From NCBI GenBank assembly GCA_019636735.1, contig JAHBWY010000005.1, positions 92,117 to 156,116 on the forward strand: 64,000 bases of DNA. Reading direction: 5' to 3'. This stretch comes from Phycisphaeraceae bacterium. GTDB lineage: Bacteria; Planctomycetota; Phycisphaerae; Phycisphaerales; SM1A02. The notes below the pieces were generated by a model that worked only from the letters and a program-made list of their open reading frames with translations, did no database searches and had not been told where the DNA came from. Position numbers and translations under genes: made by a program. Of the stretch, positions 26,005 through 35,416 are shown piece by piece (the first letter of the stretch is position 1; every line of letters begins with the position of its first letter).

Positions 26005-27072
26005 CTAGATCCCCACGAAACGGCCGTAGACGCTCCTCGCGAAGGCAAGGTCCGTCGATCCGCCGATGATCGCCCGGCCATCGGCGAAGAGAGTCAGCTC
26101 GACCGGATGCCCTTCGGGTGATTCGATCGACGAGAGCGTTCCTCGAAGAAGGCCGTCGCGCTCCGTGAAGGCGCCATGGTGCGCGAGTCGCTGTGCCACG
26201 CTGGCCAGGTCGAAGGTTGCCTCGGATCGGCTGCCGTGGCGCTGCGCGGGTGCAATCTGGACGGCGCCGCGACCGCAGAGCACCGCGGCATCGATCACGG
26301 GCGCCGCAAGCCACTCGAAGCTCCGCCCCGCACAGCATGGACACGCCGCGTCGGGTCTCTGAGCGGAGCCGATGGTCGTCACTCGAACTGCGGCAAGATC
26401 GATCGCGTGCAGGCCATTCGGCACAAGGTCGCTCCGACCTGCGGCGACTCGTAGCGCGTCGGCGGCGGCCAATGCCCCCACGGCACCGATCACTGGCCCG
26501 AAGACACCAACGGTGTCGCAGGTTCCCAGCGCTCCAGGCGCCGGCGCCTGCCGAAAGAAGCAGCGAAGGCACGGGCGCCCCGGCAGGACTGCGAGGGTGC
26601 GCCCTTCCATGCCCACAGCGGCGGCATGAATGAACGGGACGCCGTGGGCGACGGCGTAGTCATTGAGCAGGTAGCGACCTTCGGCGTTGTCCAGTCCGTC
26701 GATGATGACATCCACGCCTCGAAGAAGCGCCTCGGCATTCCCCGCGTCGAGATGTTCCACACACGCATGCAGGCGAGCGCTTCGATCGATCTCCCGAAGG
26801 CGCTGTCGTGCGGCCTCCGCCTTCGGCGCGGCACGCTCGGCGTCGCGCTCGGTATAGAGCGACTGCCGCTGGAGATTGCTCCACTCGACCGTATCTCGAT
26901 CGATGAGCGTCAGCGTGCCGATGCCAGCCCGCACCAGCCACTCCGCCTCCACTGAGCCAAGCGCACCGCACCCGACGACGGCGGCATGGGCGCGGCGAAG
27001 CCGGGTCTGGCCATCGTTACCAAGCCACTCGAGCAACCGCTGTCGATCATGCCGTGCGTCTGGCCCGCTCAC
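26005..27072 (-). CDS. ThiF/MoeB-family adenylyltransferase
   Basis: A 355-residue E1-like enzyme that would adenylate the C-terminus of a small ubiquitin-like sulphur carrier (ThiS or MoaD type). Visible are the nucleotide loop VVGCGALGSVEAEWL (residues 33-47), DRDTVEWSNLQRQSLY, DGLDNAEGRYLLND, a CDTVGVFGPVIGAVG block with Cys185 at the usual active-site region, and two Cys pairs (CLRC and CPCC) for the structural zinc. The C-terminal 110 residues lack a rhodanese domain and end in FADGRAIIGGSTDLAFARSV, a tail I associate with planctomycete homologues. The start is GTG 27072, with TACAGT 6 nt upstream. No thiS or moaD is adjacent. Confidence 0.88.
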   Translation of the reverse strand: MSGPDARHDRQRLLEWLGNDGQTRLRRAHAAVVGCGALGSVEAEWLVRAGIGTLTLIDRDTVEWSNLQRQSLYTERDAERAAPKAEAARQRLREIDRSARLHACVEHLDAGNAEALLRGVDVIIDGLDNAEGRYLLNDYAVAHGVPFIHAAAVGMEGRTLAVLPGRPCLRCFFRQAPAPGALGTCDTVGVFGPVIGAVGALAAADALRVAAGRSDLVPNGLHAIDLAAVRVTTIGSAQRPDAACPCCAGRSFEWLAAPVIDAAVLCGRGAVQIAPAQRHGSRSEATFDLASVAQRLAHHGAFTERDGLLRGTLSSIESPEGHPVELTLFADGRAIIGGSTDLAFARSVYGRFVGI

Positions 27073-27114
27073 TCCACCACTGTAGAGCGTTGCGCCCGGT
27101 GCGCCACCACTCGG

Positions 27115-28065
27115 TCAGCACGGACCCCAGTTTCCGAGCAGCAGGGCGATGTCCACGCCATCGGCGAGGCCGTCGCAATTGAGGTCCCCTAAGTAGAGAG
27201 GCGTGACCCCCCAGAACCCGAGGATGATCGCGATATCGGCGCCGTTCACCACCGAGTCGCCATTCAGGTCACCGAGGCAGCCTGTCACGGCAATCACCTG
27301 ATCCGCCGACGCACTGTTGCCGCAGTCATCGGTTGCGGTCCACTCGATGATGATGGGCGAGTCGAGATAGCGATACGGAGCCGTGAGCGTGAGCTCGCCA
27401 TCGCTGCGCTGCCAGGTGATGACCGGCGCGCCGCCACACGGCGAGGTCGCGGTCGCGAAGCCGGGATTACCGCCGATCACGCATCCGGCCAGCAGCGGCA
27501 GCGCCCATGACTGATCCGCTGGCGGCGTGATGGTCGGACCATCGGTGATCGACAGCGGATTCAGCGACTGAAGCGTCGGATTGATCGGTGTCCCATCCTC
27601 CATCGAGAGGCGAGTTTCAAAGACAGGGTCACTTCGGAACCAGACGAGATCCGCAACCGGGCATGGCGAAGGCGTGGCAAGGGTCAGAAACACCAGTCGT
27701 GAGAGGACGACATCCCCGTTCGTGTCGCCTCCACCCGGCGCAATTCCGTTGGCAAGGTCGATGTGCCCCAAGACCGGGTTCGACGCGAAGTAGATCGGGA
27801 GATCAAAAATCGGGTCGCCGCTCATCGGGCCGACAAAGAAGAGATGCGTCGTGTCATAGGCGATGAGCGCCTGCCCGCCCACCCAGGGCTTGGCGGTCGC
27901 GCCGATCGCGACATCCACGATGACCACATCAAGGACACCGGCACACGGGTCTGCCTCCAGCGCCATGACCCCCGGTGGAGTCGCCGACGCAACGGCACCG
28001 AACAAGCAGGCAATTCCTGCGGAAACCAATGCACCAAAGGTCCGTCGAACTGCACGATGACTCAT
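27115..28065 (-). CDS. Secreted protein with cohesin-like and HYR-like regions and C-terminal dockerin-like pair
   Basis: A 316-residue exported protein. The start at 28065 has AAGGAG 6 nt upstream; residues 1-28 form the signal peptide. The first half (VIVDVAIGATAKPWVGGQ onward) looks like a beta-sandwich of the cohesin type. An HYR-like strand pair follows (PIIIEWTATDDCGNSA). The end carries two dockerin-like Ca-binding repeats: GDLNGDSVVNGADIAIILGF and GDLNCDGLADGVDIALLLGN, each with the D-x-N-x-D loop. In cellulosomes such repeats bind cohesins; here the partner is unknown. It is the last of three neighbouring genes of this kind. Confidence 0.78.
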   Translation of the reverse strand: MSHRAVRRTFGALVSAGIACLFGAVASATPPGVMALEADPCAGVLDVVIVDVAIGATAKPWVGGQALIAYDTTHLFFVGPMSGDPIFDLPIYFASNPVLGHIDLANGIAPGGGDTNGDVVLSRLVFLTLATPSPCPVADLVWFRSDPVFETRLSMEDGTPINPTLQSLNPLSITDGPTITPPADQSWALPLLAGCVIGGNPGFATATSPCGGAPVITWQRSDGELTLTAPYRYLDSPIIIEWTATDDCGNSASADQVIAVTGCLGDLNGDSVVNGADIAIILGFWGVTPLYLGDLNCDGLADGVDIALLLGNWGPC

Positions 28066-28164
28066 CTCTCTCTCCTTCGCTCTCTCGATTCCTGGATTCA
28101 TTGACCTTTCGTTCCGCGCGGCCCGGAGTGCCATCACTCCCGAGCTGGCGGCCTCTCACCACAC

Positions 28165-28941
28165 CTACGAGCCCGGACAACTCCCCCACGCCCCAAGCAC
28201 GATCGCGAGATCTGCGCCATTCACCACCCCGTCCTGATTGAGATCGGCGGGCGAGCCGGGGGCCGGACCCCAGACTCCAAGAACGATCGCGAGATCGGCG
28301 CCATTGACCACCCAGTTTCCGTCGAGGTCAGCCGGGCAGGGAAGCACCTGCGTGACCTGGGCGTGGGTGAATGTCCCGGTGACATCGAGCCCGGCCACTG
28401 TTCCGTCATAGACCACCGTCTCGGCGGGGAAGTTCACGGTGAGATCGCTCAGGATCTCGACCCATGTCTCCGCGAACGCCGAAAGCACCTTGAACTTGAA
28501 TGTCGTGATCTGCACACCCTGCACGGGAACCTGGACCGGTTGACCCAGCGGGGCAAGGGCGTAATAGAGGCCATTGCCATCCTGCGGAGGGACAACCTCG
28601 TTGATGCCGGTGTAGTCGACTGATGGATTGGGGAAGTACGACGCGAGCAGCGGCACGGACCCCGCCTGCGACAGCCCGGTGAGCTGAAGATGGGCTGGGT
28701 TCCAAGCGAAGATCAGGTCCAGCGCCGCGCAGGAGAAGCCTGTCGGGAGCATGGAGTCAATCGGCTCTCGCTTGAGGCGCACCTTGATGTCGATCGTCTG
28801 TCCGACCACTACGGGACCGGGCGGTCCGACCAATTGAATGCCGATGAGCGCGTTCTGCCCTCGAGCGACACCCATCATCGCGAGCGCCAGGAGCGCCGCA
28901 AGGCATGTCCAACGGTCAATCACTCTGCCTACCTGAAGCAT
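28165..28941 (-). CDS. Secreted cohesin-like protein with C-terminal dockerin-like pair
   Basis: A 258-residue exported protein. AGGAG lies 7 nt before the ATG at 28941. After a signal peptide (WTCLAALLALAMMGVARG) the body has the spacing of a cohesin module: VVVGQTIDIKVRLKREP, then LDLIFAWNPAHLQLTGLSQA, then GVQITTFKFKVLSAFAE. The C-terminus carries two near-identical dockerin-like repeats, ADLDGNWVVNGADLAIVLGV and ADLNQDGVVNGADLAIVLGA, about 35 residues apart. Having cohesin-like and dockerin-like parts in one chain would permit chain-to-chain assembly. No catalytic domain is visible. It sits between its two relatives with 99-nt gaps on each side. Confidence 0.8.
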   Translation of the reverse strand: MLQVGRVIDRWTCLAALLALAMMGVARGQNALIGIQLVGPPGPVVVGQTIDIKVRLKREPIDSMLPTGFSCAALDLIFAWNPAHLQLTGLSQAGSVPLLASYFPNPSVDYTGINEVVPPQDGNGLYYALAPLGQPVQVPVQGVQITTFKFKVLSAFAETWVEILSDLTVNFPAETVVYDGTVAGLDVTGTFTHAQVTQVLPCPADLDGNWVVNGADLAIVLGVWGPAPGSPADLNQDGVVNGADLAIVLGAWGSCPGS

Positions 28942-29040
28942 GGTCCCGCTCCTGGGAAGTGACTCCGGGCCGGCGAACACGCGAGGTGTGGTGTTCTCGC
29001 GCGCCGCCGACCCAGAGTCCGATGAGGTCAACCGATCACA

Positions 29041-31731
29041 TCACTCCGCCACCGGCTTCGACTGAAGCGGTCGCCCCGCGGGGGTCTTCGGCCGCACGCC
29101 CTGCATGAAGAGGGCGATGTCGGTCGAATCAACCCAGCCGTCGCCATTGAGATCGGCGATGGCCAGCTCCGCCAGGCCCATCTTCGCAAGCTCCTTCACA
29201 TGGATGGACGCGAGCGGCTGAGCGCCGCCATCGGCGTAGGCGCCGCACGACTCTCCGATGGAGAAGAAGCTGAGCGAGATGAAGGTGAAGTCGGCGTTGT
29301 TGACGACGAAGTCAGCATTGAAGTTGCTGCGACCATTCTGCGCCGCAGGGCCGAAGTCACCCACGAACAGACCGAAATCGAGGATGTCGATCAGGTTGTC
29401 GTTGTTGCTGTCGCCCTGGATCAGGAATGCTGAGACGAAGTACTCGCCGCCGAGGACGGAAGGCGTCACCGCGTTCGCGAGTGTGTGGACTTCATCCTTC
29501 ACATTGAAGCAGGTGTAGACGCCCGCCGGCGCGATGAGCACTGACGCCGTGCCGTTGGCACCGACAAAGTTCACCGGGACCAGAGCGTTCAACGCACCCG
29601 GACCCCAGCGCACGCGGATGTCGCGCGTGTGGCTTCCGCCCACGGTTCCCGAGAGCGTGATGTCCAGGTTGAGGAGACTGGCGTTGAGCACGGTGATGGT
29701 GGTCGTTGCGGTAGAGGTGTTGCCGCACTCGTCGGTGGCCGTCCACTGGAGCGTGGTGGTCCCGATCGGGTACTCATGATCCACCGGCAGCGTGGTGCTG
29801 GTGCTGCTGTCCGGGTAGGTGACCAGCAGGGTCACGACGGGATTGCCGCAGGGCAGGTTGTCCGTCGCGGTCGGCGGCGTCACCGGCACGGTGGCATAGG
29901 TCTCCCCAGCATCGCACGGCGTGGTCACATCTCCGGGAACGCCCACGAGGACAGGGCTGATCAAGTCGATGGTCACATCGTTGATGTCGATGTGGGTGGA
30001 GAGGATTGGCGTGCCGACTTCATCGGTGAGCTGCGTGGAGAAGACCGACCACGAGCTGAAGGCGACGAGATCGTTGATGTCGCACCCGCTCGATCCCACC
30101 TTGGGCTGGAATTCGAGTCGTGCCACCGTCACGGTCCCGACAGGCTTGACTTCGGAATCTCCGAAGCCGACGCCATTGGCGAAGATGATGGTGTCACCCG
30201 TCACGAACGGACCGAAGACGACCAGCGGGAACGGTCCCTCGGCCGTGGCTCCAACGAAGTCGAGCCGAGTGCTGTCGAAGTCCACGATCGTCTGGATGCC
30301 GGCCATCCAGGCTCCGGCGGTGCCATTCACGCCCTGGGCGAAGTTGTCCCAGTAGATGTCGTAGGTCACGCCAGTCGTCGTGTTGTGACCCTGGAGGATC
30401 ACATTGCTGATGCGAGCCGACCCAAGACCATCGACCGTTGCGGCAAGATCTCCCACGCTGTAGCTGAAGCTGTCGGACGAGAGCGTGATGGTCAGCGTGA
30501 CCCACTGGTCGTAGGCGAATCCGGTGGGCAGACCCATGTCGATCCAGAATCCGTTGTCCCATCCGCGGAAGCGCGGGGTACCACCGTCGCTGGTGAATTC
30601 AAGGATGGGATAGCCGGTGAGCACATTCGCATCATTCACCGCCGTGCCCCACAGCCCTGCCATGCGGCGCCCCGTGGTCGCCCAGTCGGCCGGAACATAG
30701 AGGTCCACGGCCATGGCGTTGGTGCCGGTGGGAAGATCGAACTTGCGGCCCTGGGTGTTGTAGAACGCCCCGCTGAACGCCGGCGGCCGGTTGTCGGCAC
30801 CGTCGGCTGCATCGATTCCATGGTGGAGACGGTCGTCGCCATCGAAGGACGCCTGCGCGAAGATGGCCGGGGCGTAGCGGTCCGTGTACCAGACGCCCGG
30901 CGCCTGGGTGGCCGCGATGGGCACCGGCGCATCAAAGGTGTTGACGCTGTCCCACGCTCCAGAGGAGTTGGTGACCCGCACATCGACGAAGAGGTTCTCG
31001 CTTGCGTTGACGCAGGTGTCCGTCGCGAGGAGTTCGATGGCCGGCTGATCGATGTTCACCTGGATCGCGTCGTAGTTGCCCCATGCATCGCCGATCGTGG
31101 CACGAGTGCGAATCTCCAGGCGGAAGTAGGTCTGGGCCGAACGGATGATGCGGGCGAGCGCTTCGACATCGGCCGCGTCCGTCTCGTTGTAGGGATTGGC
31201 ATCGGTGCTGAAGGGCGGCGCATCGTCATCGGTGGCCCACCAGGCCCAGCCGGGATTGCCCACGACACCGGTGCTGTAGTTGGACCAGCTTCCTGCCGGC
31301 TGTACCCAGCCCGCCGAGCCGGTGGGGCCGTCATAGACGACATAGTCGTTGAGCCCGAAGTCGTACACATAGTCGACGCCATCCCAGTCCAGGCAGTAGC
31401 GCATCTGGAAACGACCGTCGAGCGACGCCGTCGTCTCATCGGGGATCCAGAACATCGTGTGCAGACGCCTTCCCAGGTCGCCCGTGGAGTAGACGATGAG
31501 GTTGTGGGGCGACATGAGCAGCGAGCCCGGATAGGCGCCGCTTCGCATGTTCTCGAAGGTCCCCGCCTCCATGTCGGCCCGTGCCGACGCCCACCATGGT
31601 GCCCAGGCGGGTGAGCCGAACAGGTTTGGCGCCGAATCGGCGTACAGGTTCACGACTGGCGCTCCGCCGCCGGCTGAAACGCCGGACACCAAGAGCGCAG
31701 CCACAGCACATCCCAAGAAACAACTCTTCAC
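29041..31731 (-). CDS. Large secreted multidomain protein with HYR-like and dockerin-like modules
   Basis: An 896-residue exported protein starting at GTG 31731, with GAGAGG a few nt upstream; the signal peptide is CFLGCAVAALLVSGVSAG. The first 480 residues are Asn/Asp/aromatic-rich beta sequence of unknown type (includes WWATDDDAPPFSTDANPYNE). Around 500-610 there is a cohesin-like strand order (TIVDFDSTRLDFVGATAE). An HYR-like module follows (TTTLQWTATDECGNTSTATT). The end has three calcium-loop repeats: GDSNNDNLIDILDFGLF, a degenerate NFNADFVVNNADF, and ADLNGDGWVDSTDIALFM. It is the first gene of the trio and probably the largest surface component. Catalytic residues are not recognisable. 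Confidence 0.75.
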   Translation of the reverse strand: MKSCFLGCAVAALLVSGVSAGGGAPVVNLYADSAPNLFGSPAWAPWWASARADMEAGTFENMRSGAYPGSLLMSPHNLIVYSTGDLGRRLHTMFWIPDETTASLDGRFQMRYCLDWDGVDYVYDFGLNDYVVYDGPTGSAGWVQPAGSWSNYSTGVVGNPGWAWWATDDDAPPFSTDANPYNETDAADVEALARIIRSAQTYFRLEIRTRATIGDAWGNYDAIQVNIDQPAIELLATDTCVNASENLFVDVRVTNSSGAWDSVNTFDAPVPIAATQAPGVWYTDRYAPAIFAQASFDGDDRLHHGIDAADGADNRPPAFSGAFYNTQGRKFDLPTGTNAMAVDLYVPADWATTGRRMAGLWGTAVNDANVLTGYPILEFTSDGGTPRFRGWDNGFWIDMGLPTGFAYDQWVTLTITLSSDSFSYSVGDLAATVDGLGSARISNVILQGHNTTTGVTYDIYWDNFAQGVNGTAGAWMAGIQTIVDFDSTRLDFVGATAEGPFPLVVFGPFVTGDTIIFANGVGFGDSEVKPVGTVTVARLEFQPKVGSSGCDINDLVAFSSWSVFSTQLTDEVGTPILSTHIDINDVTIDLISPVLVGVPGDVTTPCDAGETYATVPVTPPTATDNLPCGNPVVTLLVTYPDSSTSTTLPVDHEYPIGTTTLQWTATDECGNTSTATTTITVLNASLLNLDITLSGTVGGSHTRDIRVRWGPGALNALVPVNFVGANGTASVLIAPAGVYTCFNVKDEVHTLANAVTPSVLGGEYFVSAFLIQGDSNNDNLIDILDFGLFVGDFGPAAQNGRSNFNADFVVNNADFTFISLSFFSIGESCGAYADGGAQPLASIHVKELAKMGLAELAIADLNGDGWVDSTDIALFMQGVRPKTPAGRPLQSKPVAE

Positions 31732-31955
31732 TGAGAGCCTCTCCCTCTGACAGAAATCTGAGTCGGTACCCCGACACAGCCCGCAGGACCGACGGGCTCC
31801 GGACGCAACCTCGACCGGGGTCCTTCCCCGCGTTGATGGCCGATCAAGGTGTCGCGACCCCCGCGACGAAAGGCGTTCTAGTGGATTCTGACCGCACGAT
31901 CAACCCCATCCGGCCAGATTTTTGGAGATCTTCTGACGAGGGGCCCGTGGCGCTG
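31732..31955. other. 224-nt intergenic region between symporter and secreted-protein genes
   Basis: This gap holds the upstream region of the 896-residue secreted protein (minus strand), including the purine-rich stretch next to its GTG start. A short T5 tract is visible at 31919-31923. I see no convincing -35/-10 pair, tRNA or repeat; a 5-nt stem (GCCCG/CGGGC) near 31790 is too short to call. Confidence 0.4.
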
Positions 31956-33287
31956 CTAGCGAGCGGGCGGATCCGCATCCGGCGCGAGTCTTGTCATGAT
32001 CTTCGCGCCCACGGCATCGCCCCAGACATTCACCACGGTCCTGCACATGTCGAGAATGCGATCGACGCCGAGCAAGATTCCGATCGCTGCGATCGGCAGC
32101 GCCTCGACGCCCCGCCCCGCGAGTGAACGGTTGACCGCGGTAATCACAATGACCATGGTCACAAGGCCGGCCGATGGAATGCCCGCCGCGCCAACCGCCG
32201 CGAGCGTGGCGGTGATGACGACGATCACCAGCTCGGTCATCGAGAGATCGATGCCGAAGAGCTGAAAGAGAAAGACCACCGCGACGGCCTCATAGAGCGC
32301 GGTGCCATCCATGTTGATGGTCGCGCCAAGCGGAAGCACGAAGTTGGCTGATCGCTTCGAACACTTCCCCTCGGTCTCCGCCGTCTGGATGGTGACGGGA
32401 AGCGTGGCCGAACTCGAGTCGGTGCCGAATGCGGTCATCAGGGCCCGGCGCATCTGCCACATGAACCGGTAGGGATTCGTGCGACCGAAGAGGCGAAGCA
32501 CCAGCGGCAGGATCAGCGCGCCGTGGATGAAGAGACCGACGAGCACCACCAGCATGTACATGCTCAGCGGGCCCACGAGGGCCGAGAGGCCGATCGTCCC
32601 GACGGTCCAGCCGACGAGCAACAGGACCCCGATCGGCGTGAGCCAGATGATCCACCCGACGAGCACCATCAGGCCGGCGAAGAGCGCGTTGAAGAAGTCC
32701 ACCACAGGCCGCGCGCGCTCACCAGTGGCAGCGAGCGCCAACCCGAAGAGGAGCGCGGCAACAATGACTCCCAGCGGCCGATTCGCGCTCATCTCGTGAA
32801 GCAGGTTCGTCGGCACCATCTGGTGCAGGATGTTCATCCACGCGCCGCCGACACCGAGCGCTTCCGCGCTGCTCACGCTGCTCTGAAGATCCTGCCTCGC
32901 TTCGAGTGAGCGCTCACCTTCGGCCCGAAGGGCCGCGACCTGTTCAGGCGGCAGCCCGACGCCCGGAGCAATGGTGGTCACCAGCACCGCCCCCAGCGCG
33001 ACCGCGATCAGCATGGTCGCGAAGTAGTAGAGGAGCGTCGCGCCGCCGACTCTTCCGAGCTTCGAGGGATCGCCGAGGCTCGTGACCCCCACCACCACGC
33101 TCGCAAAGACGAGCGGAATGATCATCAGCATCAGCGGCCTGATGAGCACCAAGTCTCCCGCCTGACGAAGCCAGTCGAGCGCTGCAGGATCACTCTTCCC
33201 GACCGTCAGGTAGAGCACCTGGCCGAGGATGACCCCGCCTGCAAGCCCCGCCAGAATCAGCACCGTGAGCAGATTTCCTCGGCTCAT
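31956..33287 (-). CDS. Dicarboxylate/amino acid:cation symporter (DAACS family)
   Basis: A 443-residue inner-membrane transporter of the glutamate/aspartate/dicarboxylate:H+ or Na+ symporter family. About eight hydrophobic segments are visible plus the signature re-entrant loops: TDSSSATLPVTIQTAE (serine-rich hairpin 1) and LPLGATINMDGTALYEAV, whose NMDGT binds cation and substrate. AAGIPSAGLVTMVIV forms hairpin 2. The extracellular loop between helices 3 and 4 is long and charged (residues about 100-140). The substrate (glutamate, succinate or similar) cannot be told from these motifs. TAGTCT (33294-33299) lies 6 nt before the ATG and there is no Shine-Dalgarno. Confidence 0.92.
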   Translation of the reverse strand: MSRGNLLTVLILAGLAGGVILGQVLYLTVGKSDPAALDWLRQAGDLVLIRPLMLMIIPLVFASVVVGVTSLGDPSKLGRVGGATLLYYFATMLIAVALGAVLVTTIAPGVGLPPEQVAALRAEGERSLEARQDLQSSVSSAEALGVGGAWMNILHQMVPTNLLHEMSANRPLGVIVAALLFGLALAATGERARPVVDFFNALFAGLMVLVGWIIWLTPIGVLLLVGWTVGTIGLSALVGPLSMYMLVVLVGLFIHGALILPLVLRLFGRTNPYRFMWQMRRALMTAFGTDSSSATLPVTIQTAETEGKCSKRSANFVLPLGATINMDGTALYEAVAVVFLFQLFGIDLSMTELVIVVITATLAAVGAAGIPSAGLVTMVIVITAVNRSLAGRGVEALPIAAIGILLGVDRILDMCRTVVNVWGDAVGAKIMTRLAPDADPPAR

Positions 33288-33484
33288 GGGGAGAGACTAC
33301 GCCACGCGCTCTCTCTCTGCTTCCATCAGGGCCCGCGGCACCGCGACAGCGCAGGGGTGACCGTGTGCCCCGGGGACCCGTCAAGGAACCGCGCCATCAC
33401 GGCGACGCCCGTTTCAGCGGTGTTGTGGCGTCGGCACGCCCGAGTCACCGCCCGGCGCGAACCCTGATCGCGCGGCGCTCGTCG

Positions 33485-34342
33485 GTGAGTGATGTGGCAG
33501 TCTCACTCACTCGACGGCGGTTCATCATCACTGCTGGCGCGATGACCGCCGGCGCACTCGGGCTTGGTGGCTACGCGCGCTGGATCGAACCGCACTGGCT
33601 CGAGATCGTGCGACGCCCGCTCGACATCCGTCACCTTCCGCACGCGCTCGTCGGCGCCATGCTCGTACAGATCAGCGATGTGCATGTTGGCCGCCAGGTC
33701 AATCCCGAGTTCCTCGTTGGGTCCTTTGAGAGGATCTCTCGCCTTGAACCCGACATCGTCGTGCTGACGGGTGATTATGTCACGAGCCACGAGCAAGCCT
33801 TCGGCGCGCTCGAGCGCACACTCGAGCACCTGCCGCACGGGCGTCGCGGCACGCTTGCGGTGCTCGGCAATCACGACCACGGCCTTCGCTGGTCGCAATC
33901 GGCTCATGCCAATCGCATCACCGACATGCTGCGCGCGGCTGGCGTCACTGTGCTTCGAAATCAACGCCACGACATCGATGGCCTTCAGATCGTTGGCCTC
34001 GACGATCTCTGGGCGGGTTGCTTCCGGCCGACGGATGTGCTGCCTTCACTTGATCGCTCGGCCGCCACACTCGTGCTCAGCCACAACCCCGACTCCGTCG
34101 ACGAGCCAGGCTGGGGCGACTACGACGGGTGGATCCTCTCGGGCCACACCCACGGCGGACAGTGCAAACCGCCGTTTCTCCCGCCGCCCATCCTCCCGGT
34201 TCGCAACAAGCGCTACACCGCCGGCGCCTTCGCACTCGATGGAGAACGCAAGCTCTACATCAGCCGCGGACTTGGCCACCTTCATCAGGTGCGCTTCAAT
34301 GTGCGCCCTGAGATCACCGTCTTCGAACTCACACGGGCCTGA
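33485..34342 (+). CDS. Tat-exported metallophosphoesterase
   Basis: A calcineurin-like phosphoesterase of 285 residues if started at GTG 33485; a longer GTG start at 33365 would add 40 Arg-rich residues. The N-terminus has a twin-arginine signal, TRRRFIITAGAMTAGALGLG, so the enzyme should be exported folded. Metal-binding blocks appear in order: QISDVHVGR, VLTGDYVT, VLGNHDHGLRW, LSHNPDSV and LSGHTHGGQCKPPF. This is a relative of the gene at 10554, but that one lacks the Tat signal. Substrate unknown; phosphodiesters of the cell envelope are plausible. Start choice is uncertain because no Shine-Dalgarno stands out. Confidence 0.85.
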   Translation: MSDVAVSLTRRRFIITAGAMTAGALGLGGYARWIEPHWLEIVRRPLDIRHLPHALVGAMLVQISDVHVGRQVNPEFLVGSFERISRLEPDIVVLTGDYVTSHEQAFGALERTLEHLPHGRRGTLAVLGNHDHGLRWSQSAHANRITDMLRAAGVTVLRNQRHDIDGLQIVGLDDLWAGCFRPTDVLPSLDRSAATLVLSHNPDSVDEPGWGDYDGWILSGHTHGGQCKPPFLPPPILPVRNKRYTAGAFALDGERKLYISRGLGHLHQVRFNVRPEITVFELTRA

Positions 34343-34441
34343 GCCGCAGGAAGCACACGACCGTGCGTGCAGGGTCGCAACGCGCGGACTGCCACCCGCG
34401 CGCCGATTGCCAGGCGACGGGCTGCAATCTCTAGGTTGGAA

Positions 34442-34936
34442 TCACCAGGCGAAGTGAGCGAACGCCTTGTTGGCGTCGGCCATGCGGTGCGTGTTCTCAC
34501 GCGTCGTCACGGCCTTGCCTTCATTGCGGCAGGCGTCCCACAGTTCCTTCGCCAGACGAAGGTGCATGGGGCGTCCACGCTCCTCGCGGGCCGCCTCAAT
34601 GATCCAGCGGAAGGTCAGGCTCTGCTGCCGACGGCGATTGAGCTGCATCGGCACCTGGTAGTTCGCACCACCGACACGCTTCGACCGCACTTCGACCGAC
34701 GGTCGCACATTCTCAAGGGCGCGCTGGAAGACCTCGATGGCCGTCTTGGGCAGATTCTCCGGCTTTTCCTTGTCCAGACGAGTCTGGATGGCGTCGAACG
34801 CGCCATAGACGATCTTCTGCGCGGTCGCCTTCTTGCCGTCATACATGATGCAGTTGACGAACTTGGCGACCGTCTTGTCCTGGTATCGCGGATCAGGCTT
34901 GAGCTGGGCTTCGCTATGGGTGAACTTGTTCGGCAT
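34442..34936 (-). CDS. rpsG: 30S ribosomal protein S7
   Basis: Ribosomal protein S7, 164 residues, which nucleates the head of the small subunit on 16S rRNA. Matching blocks are DPRYQDKTVAKFVNCIMYDG, RALENVRPSVEVRSKRVGG, YQVPMQLNRRRQQSL and the C-terminal RENTHRMADANKAFAHFAW. It follows rpsL by 54 nt as in the classical str operon, but fusA and tuf do not follow; the next gene downstream is a convergent phosphoesterase. Transcription presumably starts at the rpsL promoter. Confidence 0.97.
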   Translation of the reverse strand: MPNKFTHSEAQLKPDPRYQDKTVAKFVNCIMYDGKKATAQKIVYGAFDAIQTRLDKEKPENLPKTAIEVFQRALENVRPSVEVRSKRVGGANYQVPMQLNRRRQQSLTFRWIIEAAREERGRPMHLRLAKELWDACRNEGKAVTTRENTHRMADANKAFAHFAW

Positions 34937-34990
34937 CGTTCGATCTCGTCAGTCGTCTCGTCGGGCGTAGCGCGTCTCTTGAGGAATGAA

Positions 34991-35383
34991 TCACTTGGAC
35001 TTGGCGGCGCTGGCGGCCTTCCGCTTCACGCCGTAGAGCGAACGGCCCTGCTTGCGGCCATCCACACCCAGGCAGTCAAGGGCGCCTCGAACCACATGGT
35101 AGCGCACGCCCGGAAGGTCACGGACACGACCGCCGCGAACGAGCACGATCGAGTGCTCCTGGAGGTTGTGACCTTCGCCACCGATGTAGGCCGTCACTTC
35201 CTTGCCATTGGAAAGGCGAACACGCGCCACCTTGCGGAGCGCGGAGTTCGGCTTCTTGGGGGTCACGGTCTTGACCTGGAGGCAGACCCCGCGCTTCTGC
35301 GGGCAGGCGGCGAGGTCCTTGACCTTGCTCTTGCCATGAACCGGGCGGCGCGGCTTGCGAACGAGTTGATTGATGGTGGGCAT
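34991..35383 (-). CDS. rpsL: 30S ribosomal protein S12
   Basis: Ribosomal protein S12, 130 residues, a decoding-centre protein. Typical blocks are [27 protein letters not shown], the decoding loop [37 protein letters not shown] and [15 protein letters not shown]. Lys at the streptomycin-contact position (TPKKPNSA) and PGVRY are the wild-type form, so no resistance change is visible at those sites. The C-terminus is a basic Ala/Lys tail. It is the first gene of a two-gene rpsL-rpsG unit with a good promoter upstream. Confidence 0.97.
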   Translation of the reverse strand: MPTINQLVRKPRRPVHGKSKVKDLAACPQKRGVCLQVKTVTPKKPNSALRKVARVRLSNGKEVTAYIGGEGHNLQEHSIVLVRGGRVRDLPGVRYHVVRGALDCLGVDGRKQGRSLYGVKRKAASAAKSK

Positions 35384-35416
35384 GGCGCAGTGGTGCTCGA
35401 ACGAGTCGGATCGACG

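Noticed and set aside
29629..31614. Plus-strand 661-residue frame opposite the largest dockerin-like gene
   Set aside because: It is antisense to a gene with signal peptide and calcium-loop repeats, and has no recognisable domain.
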